Below are positions 10,053-18,952 of a stretch of 64,000 nucleotides of DNA, piece after piece. The DNA comes from an uncultured bacterium (GTDB lineage Bacteria; Bacteroidota; Rhodothermia; Rhodothermales; UBA10348). The translations under genes and the position numbers were made by a program. Under the pieces are notes generated by a model. That model was not told the origin of the DNA, made no database searches, and was given only the letters and a program-made list of their open reading frames with translations. The DNA lies in NCBI GenBank assembly GCA_943788505.1, contig CALSQR010000001.1, forward strand, positions 62,001 through 126,000, in the 5' to 3' direction. How positions within the stretch are numbered: position 1 is the first letter of the stretch; every line of letters begins with the position of its first letter.

Positions 10053-11450
10053 ATGCGACGCTTTCAGAAGTCCGTCCATTCATTTTGGCCACTGATTCTT
10101 GCTTTGCTCCTCATTTCTTGTTCGGCCTCCTCTGGCGGTACTGTACCATCGAGCAGCAAGCCGGCGAATGTCGTGTTTTTCATTGCAGATGGTTGCGGCG
10201 CTGCCAGTTATGGTCTTGCACGGCAGTATCAATTGGATGTGGAAGGTGTGCCCAAGCTTCACCTCGATAGCTATGAGCGCGGGAGTGTTATCACGTTTCC
10301 TGACTCGATCCGAGTAACAGACTCGGCCGCCAGTGCGACTGCCTTCGCTTGCGCCGTAAAAACAATGAATGGTCGGATTGGGATGGATTCCCATGGTGAG
10401 TCAGTAGAAACCGTTCTGGAGATGGCGGAACGGGCAGGATATGCTACAGGCCTCATTTCTACGGCTCGGATCTCGCATGCGACACCAGCAGCCTTTTCAA
10501 GTCACGTTATAAGTCGAGACATGGAAGAGGAGATAGCTTCTCAACAGATAACCAAAGGAATCGAACTGCTTCTTGGGGGAGGGAAAAGATATTATTTACC
10601 TACCGAAGATGGTGGAAGGAGGACGGACGGACGCAACGTTATTGCTGAAGCGCAAGCGCAGGGATATGCCCGGGTTGATGACCGTGCAGCATTAATGGAA
10701 GCCGAGTCACTACCCCTAATCGGGTTGTTTACAGATTCCCACATGGCGTACGAGATAGATCGGGATTCTGATGTTGAGCCCTCTCTGGCTGAAATGACGA
10801 CGAAATCCCTCGAGCTTCTTTCTAAAACGGGCAAACCGTTTTTCATCATGATTGAAGCTGGCCGGATTGATCATGCTGCTCATGGAAACGATCCTGCAGC
10901 TCACCTCTGGGACGTATTTGCCTACGATGAGGCTTGGCAATCAGCTATCGAATTCGCGCGTGCCGATGGAGCCACACTCGTTTTGGGTACATCTGATCAT
11001 GAAACGGGTGGGTTGACGCTTGGTGCTGAACATGGTGGCATTGGAGGATCAGGGTATGCCTATGACCCGACCAAACTGCAGCCGGTGAATTCGTCGATCG
11101 AGTATTTCACTGGTGAATTGGCTACTCGGATGGAGGCAGGAACACCTTCAGGTGCATGGTTTGTAGAGAAAATGCGTTCATCGTTCAATATCAATGTGGC
11201 TTCTTTTGCCGAGGAAATCGATCAGATGATGGCTGTTGCCGATACAAATCGTGTCATTGCAGCAAGACAGATTGGACGATTCGTTTCCCGAGTGACATCT
11301 GATTCAGCCCGAGTTGGCTGGTCAACAGGGGGGCATACTTCGGTAAACGTTCCAATCTTTGCCTTTGGGCCTGGAAGTGAAATTGTTGGGGGTGTGATGG
11401 ACAACACAGAAGTTGGAGAGGCGCTCAGGCTCGTTATGGGACTTGAATAA
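10053..11450 (+). CDS. Alkaline phosphatase (PhoA family), lipoprotein
   Basis: The 465-residue protein starts with a lipoprotein signal (LILALLLISCSAS, Cys23), so it is probably membrane-anchored outside the cytoplasm. The PhoA signatures are all present: the first metal-site Asp in VVFFIADGCG, the nucleophile Ser in VTDSAASATAFA (about residue 92), GRIDHAAHGND (about residue 271), and the metal-binding SDHETGG and GWSTGGHTS. The enzyme hydrolyses phosphate monoesters to release phosphate. It stands alone, in the gap divergent from mdh. No Pho box could be recognised by eye. Confidence 0.93.
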   Translation: MRRFQKSVHSFWPLILALLLISCSASSGGTVPSSSKPANVVFFIADGCGAASYGLARQYQLDVEGVPKLHLDSYERGSVITFPDSIRVTDSAASATAFACAVKTMNGRIGMDSHGESVETVLEMAERAGYATGLISTARISHATPAAFSSHVISRDMEEEIASQQITKGIELLLGGGKRYYLPTEDGGRRTDGRNVIAEAQAQGYARVDDRAALMEAESLPLIGLFTDSHMAYEIDRDSDVEPSLAEMTTKSLELLSKTGKPFFIMIEAGRIDHAAHGNDPAAHLWDVFAYDEAWQSAIEFARADGATLVLGTSDHETGGLTLGAEHGGIGGSGYAYDPTKLQPVNSSIEYFTGELATRMEAGTPSGAWFVEKMRSSFNINVASFAEEIDQMMAVADTNRVIAARQIGRFVSRVTSDSARVGWSTGGHTSVNVPIFAFGPGSEIVGGVMDNTEVGEALRLVMGLE

Positions 11451-11518
11451 CCTTTGGTGGTTAGAAGAGACGACGATACTGGAAGGGACCGAGTAAAACC
11501 CTCACAGTATCTTGTCTT

Positions 11519-12256
11519 ATGTCACATCAAGTGAAATCTGACGAACAGGACGAAGCCACACAGGAAAGTCACCGCTTGGCGGTGCTTTCTCACGAACTCA
11601 AAACGCCACTAGCCATTATTTCCGGTTATGCGGAAGTATTGCAGGAAGAATTGGGGACCAGGCATGAAGAGTTGATTGCCCTCATCCGAGAAGCGTCGGA
11701 GCGTCTAGGCCAAGTTGTCGATGCCTTGGTTTCTCTTGAGGCCAGCGATCTGCAAAAGGTGGCAAAGATTTCTCATCTAACTGAATTTTCTCCGCTGGAC
11801 ATTGTCAGAACAATCCTGTCGGAAACATATCAGAGGGCTCGAGCAGCACGCGTGACCTTCTCACTTACGCTAGACGGAATGCATTGGTCAGCGTATTCCT
11901 GTTCCGAGTCATTCAAAGGCGCCTTGAAGCCGCTTATCGAGAACGCGATAAAGTTTGCGGGACCCGGATTAGTAGAAGTAGCCATTAATACGGATGAAAA
12001 AGCGGTTTCAGTGCGTATTATGGACAGTGGACCGGGGCTTGGAAGTAGTGCTGACAACTTGTTCGAGCCGTTCGTTCAAGGGTCAACGGGGCTAAACAGA
12101 CAGCATGAGGGGCTTGGCTTAGGGCTTACGCTAGCTCATAGGTCAGCTGAGCGGATCCATGGCTCTCTTGAGATCGAAACCAGACCAACCGGAGGGACCG
12201 TAGCGCATCTACAGGTTCCGAGACTACTAAATTCGTCTTCATCCCTAGCTGCTTGA
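11519..12256 (+). CDS. Soluble sensor histidine kinase without input domain
   Basis: This 245-residue protein is little more than a histidine kinase core. The dimerisation and phosphoacceptor helix has the H-box LSHELKTPLAIISGYAE (His about residue 24). The ATPase domain has the N-box PLIENAIKF, the G1 box MDSGPGLG and the G2 box GLGLGLTLAHR. There is no signal peptide, membrane segment, PAS or GAF domain, and no response regulator gene is adjacent. The signal and partner therefore have to come from elsewhere. It ends 77 bases before the exonuclease-UvrC fusion and may share a transcript with it. Confidence 0.88.
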   Translation: MSHQVKSDEQDEATQESHRLAVLSHELKTPLAIISGYAEVLQEELGTRHEELIALIREASERLGQVVDALVSLEASDLQKVAKISHLTEFSPLDIVRTILSETYQRARAARVTFSLTLDGMHWSAYSCSESFKGALKPLIENAIKFAGPGLVEVAINTDEKAVSVRIMDSGPGLGSSADNLFEPFVQGSTGLNRQHEGLGLGLTLAHRSAERIHGSLEIETRPTGGTVAHLQVPRLLNSSSSLAA

Positions 12257-12333
12257 TGCAAAGCTGGTCAGAGCTCGCCCTGGGAATCCGGAGTAGCACA
12301 CAGGAGTAAAGAGCGGATAAATCTTGTCTGCTT

Positions 12334-14031
12334 ATGTCTGCGTTGGTCTCCATTCTATCCTTATCTGATTCCGTCGTCATCACGGACACGGAAACGACTG
12401 GAATCAATGCGCACGCGAACAGGATTATTGAAATTGCGGGTCTACGTATTGATTCGGAGGGGACAAATACTTGGTTTTCCGAGCTGATTAATCCCGGGGT
12501 AACCATTCCGCATCGGATTACGAGGATCACAGGGATCACATCTGCGATGGTTTTTGGTCAGCCTGCAGCAGATGACGTCATGCCACGTTTCATGGAGTTC
12601 TTATCCGATGGCATTTTCGTGGCACATAACATTCGATTCGACACAAGTTTTGTGAACGCGGAGTTTGAGCGGTTAGGATTGCCGGCCATGGAGAATAGGG
12701 GACTATGCACGCTTCGGCTCGCGAGGCGCTTGTTGCCGGGACTCCGGTCTAAAAGTCTGGGCAACTTGGCCAAGTTCTACCGGATACCGCCTGATGGGCG
12801 ACACCGGGCAAAGAAGGATGTTGAAATCACATCGATTGTCCTAGAGCGTTTGGCTCGTACGGCCATTGATGACCACGGCGTCACTTCCATTGAAGAACTG
12901 ATCGAATTGCAGGGACGCACCTATGCTCGGGTGAATCCTCACTCTAAACATGTGGTCGCCATCCGTCGTGACCGCCTACCGGAATTGCCCGCCGAGCCTG
13001 GCGTGTACTACATGAAGGATGGCAGGGGGCGGGTCCTATACGTGGGCAAGGCAAAGGACCTATCCAAACGGGTATCTAGCTACTTCACCGCTATCGAAGC
13101 CCATCCACCAAGATTGCGCCAACTCATTGCCAAGGTGAGGGATGTTAGTTGGCGCGTGATGCCCACCGAACTACATGCCCTCATCGAAGAGAGCAGAGAG
13201 ATCAAACGTCGGGATCCATCTTTCAACAGGGCACAGAAAAAGTACATACCGAGGCCATATCTGCGACTCGATCAAGAAGAGGCATTTCCGCGGCTAACGG
13301 TTCAGGTCATAATGCGCGAAGATGGGGCGGAATATTACGGTCCTATGAGAAGTCGTTCTCAGGCGCAGACCTTGTTGGACATTATTGAACGGCATTTTCC
13401 TGTCCGTAATTGCTCTCCCTTTGAGTTTGAACGTGGAAAACGGTGTGTCAGGGCAGATATTGGTCGATGTCCAGCCCCGTGCGAAGGGCAGGTTGAACGA
13501 AGTGATTATGACGGAATTCTAACGGACGTTCGCAGCTTTCTAAACGGAGATGTGGAGACGGTCAGCCTACAACTCCAAGATGACATGATGGCCGCTGCGG
13601 AATCTCACAAGTTCGAGGAAGCAGCCAGATTGCGTGATCTGGTGGTATTTCTTGAAGGACGATTGCAGTCGGGAGGCGTTGTTGCTGATGCAGTTAACGG
13701 TCCCGAACAGATCCATTTTCTGAGAAGCAAAGGATTACACAGCGCAACCCTGGTATTACTAGCTGGAGGAAGACTGGCTCTTCTTGAGGCACCGGATTCC
13801 TCGGACGACCCCGGAGCTCTAATTAGGGATGCTCTCAGAGATCTTGAAGAGCACTCCCATCCAGGCAGCCTCAACCGAGAGGATGCCGATGCAAGACGAG
13901 TGCTCGATCATTGGCTCTACGTTAATAGAGCCGATGTCGTATCACTCGAACGGCGAGAGGACGAGGCTCTGGAGGTTTTTGCAGATCGCAGCGAGGCCGT
14001 GATTGCCCTGCATTTAGAGGCGACGTCCTGA
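12334..14031 (+). CDS. DnaQ-like exonuclease fused to UvrC-type GIY-YIG nuclease
   Basis: The 565-residue protein joins two nuclease modules. Residues about 15-180 are a DEDDh 3'-5' exonuclease: VITDTETTGINAHANRIIEIAG supplies the first Asp-Glu pair, HNIRFDTSFVNAEF the third acidic residue, and RHRAKKDVE the final His and Asp. Residues about 220-305 are a GIY-YIG domain (EPGVYYMKDGRGRVLYVGKAKDLSKR) as in UvrC and Cho. A UVR motif (HKFEEAARLRD, about residue 430) follows. The C-terminal RNase H-like nuclease and HhH domains of full UvrC are missing. The combination suggests a DNA repair nuclease that incises and trims lesions, similar to fusions known in Actinobacteria; the function is inferred. 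Confidence 0.9.
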   Translation: MSALVSILSLSDSVVITDTETTGINAHANRIIEIAGLRIDSEGTNTWFSELINPGVTIPHRITRITGITSAMVFGQPAADDVMPRFMEFLSDGIFVAHNIRFDTSFVNAEFERLGLPAMENRGLCTLRLARRLLPGLRSKSLGNLAKFYRIPPDGRHRAKKDVEITSIVLERLARTAIDDHGVTSIEELIELQGRTYARVNPHSKHVVAIRRDRLPELPAEPGVYYMKDGRGRVLYVGKAKDLSKRVSSYFTAIEAHPPRLRQLIAKVRDVSWRVMPTELHALIEESREIKRRDPSFNRAQKKYIPRPYLRLDQEEAFPRLTVQVIMREDGAEYYGPMRSRSQAQTLLDIIERHFPVRNCSPFEFERGKRCVRADIGRCPAPCEGQVERSDYDGILTDVRSFLNGDVETVSLQLQDDMMAAAESHKFEEAARLRDLVVFLEGRLQSGGVVADAVNGPEQIHFLRSKGLHSATLVLLAGGRLALLEAPDSSDDPGALIRDALRDLEEHSHPGSLNREDADARRVLDHWLYVNRADVVSLERREDEALEVFADRSEAVIALHLEATS

Positions 14032-14039
14032 CTTGCGAA

Positions 14040-14582
14040 TCAACCGAAGAGCCACCTAACGACATAGACGGCTGCGATCATCGCCACGATGTCAGCAAGT
14101 AAACCAGCAGGAACGGCATGCCGTGTCTTCTTGACGTTGACAGCTCCGAAATACACCGCAATCACGTAGAACGTGGTTTCGGTGGATCCGAACATCGTCG
14201 CCACCATTTTCACTAGGATAGAATCTTCCCCAAATTGCTGAATCATGTCCAGCACGATGGCAGCTGATCCAGACCCCGTGAGGGGTCGTAGAATCATCAT
14301 TGGGAGAACTTCCGGCGGAATATTTACCCAGGTAAAGAGAGGTCGCAGTCCCTCTACCAAGAAATCCATAGCGCCCGAAGCCCGAAACATGCCGATAGCA
14401 AACAGAATGGCCACGAGGTATGGAATAATGGTAACGGCTGTCTTAAAACCGCCCTTGGCTCCCTCGACAAATTCCTCATAGACGGGCACCTTTTTGAAGA
14501 GGCCGTACAGTGGAAAGCCTACAATGAGCAAGGGTAGCACAAATGCAGAAGCTATCTCGATAATTGTTTTCAGTGTATCCAT
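14040..14582 (-). CDS. spmB: Spore maturation protein B homologue (nucleoside-recognition/gate domain membrane protein)
   Basis: This 180-residue integral membrane protein contains the Gate (nucleoside-recognition) domain. Conserved features include PYLVAILFAIGMFRASGAMD and the PLTGSGSAA and MFGSTETTFYVIAVYFGAV stretches typical of SpmB. It starts three bases after the spmA stop, so the two are co-translated and probably form one complex. In Bacillus SpmA/SpmB affect spore core dehydration. The organism implied here is a non-sporulating Gram-negative, so the substrate is unknown and transport of a nucleoside-like or other small solute is only a guess. It converges on the nuclease fusion gene with an eight-base gap. 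Confidence 0.88.
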   Translation of the reverse strand: MDTLKTIIEIASAFVLPLLIVGFPLYGLFKKVPVYEEFVEGAKGGFKTAVTIIPYLVAILFAIGMFRASGAMDFLVEGLRPLFTWVNIPPEVLPMMILRPLTGSGSAAIVLDMIQQFGEDSILVKMVATMFGSTETTFYVIAVYFGAVNVKKTRHAVPAGLLADIVAMIAAVYVVRWLFG

Positions 14583-14585
14583 GAC

Positions 14586-15551
14586 TTAACCCTCCATGCC
14601 GGCACGCGGTGCCGATTGACGGAAACGTTTCATCCGGCCGAGAAGCTTGGCACTGGCGATGGCGACAACGAGAGAAATGGTCGTTACAATGATGATCGCA
14701 AAGATCAATTGATTGATCTGCAAGCCCATTAATGCCACCAGAAGAACAGGTGGTACTAACTGGACCGATGCGGTATTCATGGCTAGTAGCATGACCATCG
14801 AATCCGTGGCCGTTTCCTCTTCAGGGTTCAGTGTTTGGAGCTCTTCCATGGCCTTAATACCAAGTGGAGTTGCTGCATTGCCTAGCCCGAGCATGTTAGC
14901 CGTAAGATTGAGAACGATCATTCCCATTGCTGGATGGCCCTTTGGAATATCAGGGAATAGGGGGCGAAGCATAGGTTGTGTCCAGCGCACGAGCGAATTG
15001 ATAATACCGGACTTTTCTGCAATCTGAAGTAGTCCCATCCACAACGCAAGCACCCCAATTAAGCTCAGTGCAAGTTCTACAGCCAATTCTGCCATACTTA
15101 GGGCGGCGGAAGCAATAGCGTGCATTTTGACAAAGCGAACAGGGGCGAACTCTACAGCACCCCGCTCAAGGGATGCATCGAAATTGACCAATCGCCCGCG
15201 AAGATCATTGTCTCTAGATGAGGTTTCCTGTCTGAGCGTGTTCCATGGTTCAGGTACAGCTACATCTTGTGCAAAGCGTAATTGTAGCCCTTGCTCGGTG
15301 CGGATTACAACCCCGGCAAAGGAGGAATCAGGTGCTTCAGAAACGTTATAAAACGAGCGATACTCTTCAGCTCGAACCAGAACGGAAACGTCAGTTCGCC
15401 TGTCGGAGAAATCGCCTCCTTCGTTTGGCACGATGCCGACCTCGAATGGGGAGCCATTCCGGTACGTATCATTGGTTAGGTCCCGCGTATCATATGCGAT
15501 TCCAAATACCAGGCTGAGGACGATCAGTCCCGCCCAGATGTAGTTTAGCAT
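14586..15551 (-). CDS. spmA: Spore maturation protein A homologue (Gate domain membrane protein)
   Basis: I place the start at the ATG 15549-15551 (MLNYIWAGLIVLSLVFGI), which begins directly with the first membrane helix. The frame extends upstream to 15755, but those residues are polar and unlike the family. The product is about 321 residues, with helices near 1-20, 130-165 and 260-310. The Gate-domain segments MGLLQIAEKSGI, NLTANMLGLGNAATPLGIKAM and MLLAMNTASVQLVPP are all typical. A soluble insertion of about 90 residues separates helix 1 from the rest. spmB follows within three bases. Confidence 0.88.
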   Translation of the reverse strand: MLNYIWAGLIVLSLVFGIAYDTRDLTNDTYRNGSPFEVGIVPNEGGDFSDRRTDVSVLVRAEEYRSFYNVSEAPDSSFAGVVIRTEQGLQLRFAQDVAVPEPWNTLRQETSSRDNDLRGRLVNFDASLERGAVEFAPVRFVKMHAIASAALSMAELAVELALSLIGVLALWMGLLQIAEKSGIINSLVRWTQPMLRPLFPDIPKGHPAMGMIVLNLTANMLGLGNAATPLGIKAMEELQTLNPEEETATDSMVMLLAMNTASVQLVPPVLLVALMGLQINQLIFAIIIVTTISLVVAIASAKLLGRMKRFRQSAPRAGMEG

Positions 15552-16000
15552 GGGGTCGGTCGAATGAATGGAAATTGCAACTCGACCTGATGATACGAAA
15601 CGCGAGAAATCCCGTGCATGGATTGGACGGGTGGAAGCGTAAACAGCGGACCTGATGGACGGCGGCGGCCGAAGCCGCCGCCGCATCAAGGCTTCCGAAG
15701 ACCCCGGGATTAGGAAAGAATACCCGGAGGAAGTGCATCCTGCGCCATTTGGCAAGTCAGAACGAATTCATGCTCTAACCGTCACAAAGTGGCTCAGGAA
15801 CAACACACAGCAAACATTTCAAAGTGGATTCGCGAACCCGCGGGGCGTTTTATCCCGGCGTTTGGCAAGTGGCAAGCGACACAATTGGTTTATCGGCATT
15901 TGAAGACCGCGTTTTAGCCTGTCATGATGAAGATAGCATGAAGGTGCAGGAGTTGGGGCACAAGGGCGTTAACATTTTCTAAGTACTGCCGAGAACCCTG
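15552..16000. other. 449-base intergenic region between spmA and a divergent GH18-like gene
   Basis: This stretch must hold the promoters of two divergent transcripts. The only structure I see is the GC-rich hairpin at 15653-15688. An open frame at 15655-15903 on the plus strand has no coding character: it starts inside the hairpin and is rich in Arg. I do not count it as a gene. Confidence 0.5.
15653..15688 (-). other. GC-rich hairpin with TTCG tetraloop on the minus strand
   Basis: A perfect 9-bp stem GGCGGCGGC/GCCGCCGCC (15661-15669 with 15674-15682) closes a four-base loop that reads TTCG on the minus strand, the very stable tetraloop class. An outer TGATG/CATCA pair (15653-15657 with 15684-15688) extends it across a small internal loop. 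No T-run follows on either strand, so it is not a standard intrinsic terminator. It lies about 100 bases upstream of spmA and could be a leader structure. Confidence 0.6.
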
Positions 16001-17443
16001 ATGAGTCCTCTGGCCTGGTTGGTTGCTCTTGTGAGACAACTGGTACCGCCAAATTCTGTCAATTCCGCCTATATCGTGAGCTTCCGCTTCTACCAGCAGC
16101 CATTTAGACTGTGGTTGGATTCATCCATCATAGTCCTCTTGGTCATGTCTGGCTGCGTGTCTGTAGATGTCACGAGTGAAAGAGTTCGCTCGGATGAGTC
16201 CTTGTCGACGGAGGAAACAGCTCGACCAGCTCCAGTTGTTGATGCGCCGGTCGCGAACCCGCCAGACTCGACCGAGATACGAAATCTGGTCAATTTGGAT
16301 GGTCAAAACGTTAACTCAACGGCACAAGGTGCGGCACTCGCTTTAGAACGTTCACTACTTGGTGACGAGTCGCCATTAAACAGAGGTGTAACCACTCGCC
16401 CCGAGAAAAAGGTATATGGGTATTACGCCTGGTGGACTAGAGGATTATGGCTTGACATAGACTTATCGCTGTACGACAAACTATTTTTCTTCACCATTAC
16501 GCCAGATACTGACGGGATTCTTAAAGAGCGTAATGGATGGCCTTTTGCATGGGAAGGATTGGCTCGCTCGGCGGACAGCTTACATATTCCTCTCGTTCCG
16601 ACCCTTGCTATGCTTGATCCAGATAGTATCCGAACCTTGTTCGGAGATTCTGCATCGGTAGAACAGTTGATTGCCTCCGCAATGTTGCTCATCGAAGAAA
16701 GCAATGGCGCTGGATTACATATTGACATAGAGTTTTTTGAGGCGGCCGATGACACTTTAAAGGCAGGTTTTCAACATTTTTCAGACTCTTTAGCGCAAGC
16801 CGCTGACGCCCTCTATCCTCAGGCTGAATTATCAATATTCGTCCCTGCGCTTCAAAAGGAAGGGCTCATTGATGTGTCCCGGATTCCGGACCGATTCACA
16901 GAAATCATGGTCCAAGGATATGACATTCATTGGCAGACAGGACCTCGAGCAGGACCCGTAGCTCCCTTGAGAGGGTGGGATGGCTCCAACTGGCAGACGA
17001 TAGATAGCACATTTCGCGCGCTAGACATCGATCCAGGCCGCTTGGTTATGACCGTACCCTATTACGGCTATGAATGGCCGGTAGAATCCGGACAAGCTGG
17101 AGCACAGACACGCGGTGACGGACGAATAATCACCTATGCACAAGTGGACTCCCTCAATTTGCCCGATCTGCAAATCTCTGCACTAGAGCGTATTGCGCGC
17201 CATGGCATGAAGCGTGATGAAGAATCGGGCAGCCCCTGGTACGCTTGGAGGGACTCTACTGGATGGCTTCAGGGCTGGTATGAGGACGAAGAAAGCCTTC
17301 GCAACAAGTATGAGTTTTTGGATGAAAGACGCTTTGGGGGAATCGCTGTCTTTCCAATTGGATACGATGCTGGCCTTTTGGACACACTGCTATTGGAAGC
17401 CTTCGGCGCAAGACCCATGAATCCGGGTCTGATGGATCGATAA
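16001..17443 (+). CDS. Lipoprotein with glycoside hydrolase family 18-like domain
   Basis: Residues about 140-460 match the GH18 fold as seen in YaaH/chitinase-like proteins. The domain opens with VYGYYAWWTRG. The catalytic strand is GAGLHIDIEFFE, in which the final D-I-E gives the DxE core with the proton-donor Glu. Substrate-site segments IMVQGYDIHW and VMTVPYYGYEW follow. The N-terminus contains a lipobox-like VMSGC (about residue 51), but the signal is preceded by some 30 extra residues. A GTG at 16076-16078 would give a more normal lipoprotein signal, so the start is uncertain. It probably acts on N-acetylglucosamine polymers such as peptidoglycan or chitin, anchored to a membrane. Confidence 0.82.
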   Translation: MSPLAWLVALVRQLVPPNSVNSAYIVSFRFYQQPFRLWLDSSIIVLLVMSGCVSVDVTSERVRSDESLSTEETARPAPVVDAPVANPPDSTEIRNLVNLDGQNVNSTAQGAALALERSLLGDESPLNRGVTTRPEKKVYGYYAWWTRGLWLDIDLSLYDKLFFFTITPDTDGILKERNGWPFAWEGLARSADSLHIPLVPTLAMLDPDSIRTLFGDSASVEQLIASAMLLIEESNGAGLHIDIEFFEAADDTLKAGFQHFSDSLAQAADALYPQAELSIFVPALQKEGLIDVSRIPDRFTEIMVQGYDIHWQTGPRAGPVAPLRGWDGSNWQTIDSTFRALDIDPGRLVMTVPYYGYEWPVESGQAGAQTRGDGRIITYAQVDSLNLPDLQISALERIARHGMKRDEESGSPWYAWRDSTGWLQGWYEDEESLRNKYEFLDERRFGGIAVFPIGYDAGLLDTLLLEAFGARPMNPGLMDR

Positions 17444-17496
17444 TCGCGAAACGACACATGTCGATTCTCTAGAGAGTTATTTTCCGCTTGCCATTT

Positions 17497-17889
17497 CTAC
17501 TCTGCGCAGAATTCTGTGAGCACACCTTCGAGATCGGAAGGATGCACGAAAAAAATTATTTTCCCGTCTGCACCGGGCTTTGGTCCATCTCCCAAAACCC
17601 TGTATCCCAACTCGTCCAAGCGTTTCCAGGCTGAATCAGCATTTTCCGTGCTGAACGCCAAATGATGTAGTCCAGGACCTCGTTTTTCAACGAAACGCGC
17701 AATAGGGGAGTCAGGCGAAGTCGCTTCCAGTAATTCTATTTTCGTACCGCCAGCATCAAAAAAGTGGGTTCGAACCCCTTCAGAGGCTACTTCCTCCACC
17801 TTGTAAGGGGTGGCGTCAAATAGTAGTTCATAATGCCGCAATGCAGCATTGATATCGCGTACAGCAATTCCGATGTGTTCGAGCTTCAC
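17497..17889 (-). CDS. mce: Methylmalonyl-CoA epimerase
   Basis: This enzyme interconverts the R and S forms of methylmalonyl-CoA between propionyl-CoA carboxylase and the mutase. It is a single glyoxalase/VOC-fold chain. I choose the GTG at 17887-17889, giving a 130-residue protein that starts (M)KLEHIGIAVRD exactly as the family does. A longer reading to 17988 would overlap the divergent transporter gene and add unrelated residues. Metal ligands are visible as His in LEHIGIAV, His in GLHHLAFS and Glu in the C-terminal LTEFCAE region. Other pathway genes are not in the window. Confidence 0.88.
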   Translation of the reverse strand: MKLEHIGIAVRDINAALRHYELLFDATPYKVEEVASEGVRTHFFDAGGTKIELLEATSPDSPIARFVEKRGPGLHHLAFSTENADSAWKRLDELGYRVLGDGPKPGADGKIIFFVHPSDLEGVLTEFCAE

Positions 17890-17998
17890 GAGTAAATGCG
17901 GGTCGATGTGCTGAAAGGACAAGAATAGATGAGAATGCAGCTTAGGGATGATTGCGCCCCGGATCAATAGTACCTTGCGTTCAGTCAACTCAAATCCA

Positions 17999-18952
17999 AT
18001 GCATCTGCACGCTTCAGAAAAAGATTATCAGCGGCCCGTCATGGTGGCCAGCCTGCTGATTGCCTTCCTCATGTTAGGGGGGAAGCTGGCTGCGTGGCGC
18101 ATTACTGGCTCAGCAGCCATTCTGTCTGACGCTCTTGAGTCGGTCGTTCACCTGTTTGCGACTGGTTTTGCTGCCTACTCCCTGTGGCTGTCGTTTCGAC
18201 CACCTGACGAAAACCATCCGTATGGTCACGGCAAGATTGCCTATTTCTCGTCTGGGTTTGAAGGGGCGCTGATCACGATTGCGGCGATAGGTATTATTTA
18301 CACGGCCACGATGGATATCATCAGAGGGCCGCAAATTGAACAAATCGGGGTCGGGCTAATCATAACCGGCGGTTTGGCACTGATAAATCTGGGCCTTGGT
18401 CTCGCGCTCATTCGAACAGGGAAAAAGCACAATAGCATCGTTCTTCGTGCTAATGGCCATCACGTGCTTACTGATATGTGGACCAGTTTTGGCGTGATTA
18501 TAGGCCTTTTTCTGGTAAAGTGGACGGGTATCGTTCTTATCGATCCCATTGTAGCCATCATCTTGGGTCTAAACATTATGTGGACTGCCGGAAAATTGAT
18601 GCGTGATTCTATACATGGACTGATGGAAGTAGCAGATCCTGACGAAACGACGCGTATTGTCGAATTGCTCGATCTGGCTCTCGAGAAGGGAGTTATTTCT
18701 GGGTATCATCAACTTCGTCACCGCAGAGTTAACGAGCGGATCTGGATCGAATATCACCTCATGTTTCCTGAAACTCATTCTATTGCTGAAGCCCACGAAG
18801 AGTCGCATCGGGTGGAAGACGCCTTACACTCTCTTTTCCTCGTGGATCAAGTAGTGGTTACAGCCCATTTGGAGCCAGACTCCCATGAAGAAGCTCACTC
18901 AGATCGACATCCAGAACCTGAACATGATAGTCTCTCCAGAGGTGCGTCTTGA
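17999..18952 (+). CDS. Cation diffusion facilitator (metal efflux) transporter
   Basis: The protein has about 317 residues and six membrane helices, followed by a cytoplasmic metal-binding domain. Helix II carries SAAILSDALESVVHL and helix V carries RANGHHVLTDMWTS, which hold the metal-site Asp and His residues of the family. The helix II variant with Glu three residues after the Asp is usual for the FieF/MMT-like branch. A His-rich C-terminal tail (HSDRHPEPEHDS) may add metal binding. Likely substrates are zinc, iron or manganese, exported by proton exchange. I take the ATG at 17999; an in-frame ATG at 17948 is possible. The stop overlaps the next start in TTGA, so the two genes are coupled. 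Confidence 0.9.
   Translation: MHLHASEKDYQRPVMVASLLIAFLMLGGKLAAWRITGSAAILSDALESVVHLFATGFAAYSLWLSFRPPDENHPYGHGKIAYFSSGFEGALITIAAIGIIYTATMDIIRGPQIEQIGVGLIITGGLALINLGLGLALIRTGKKHNSIVLRANGHHVLTDMWTSFGVIIGLFLVKWTGIVLIDPIVAIILGLNIMWTAGKLMRDSIHGLMEVADPDETTRIVELLDLALEKGVISGYHQLRHRRVNERIWIEYHLMFPETHSIAEAHEESHRVEDALHSLFLVDQVVVTAHLEPDSHEEAHSDRHPEPEHDSLSRGAS

Noticed and set aside
12334-14031. Full-length uvrC
   Set aside because: The C-terminal RNase H-like nuclease and helix-hairpin-helix domains are missing and an exonuclease domain precedes the GIY-YIG part.
15655-15903. 82-residue plus-strand frame in the spmA/GH18 gap
   Set aside because: It begins inside a hairpin and has no ribosome site or family resemblance.
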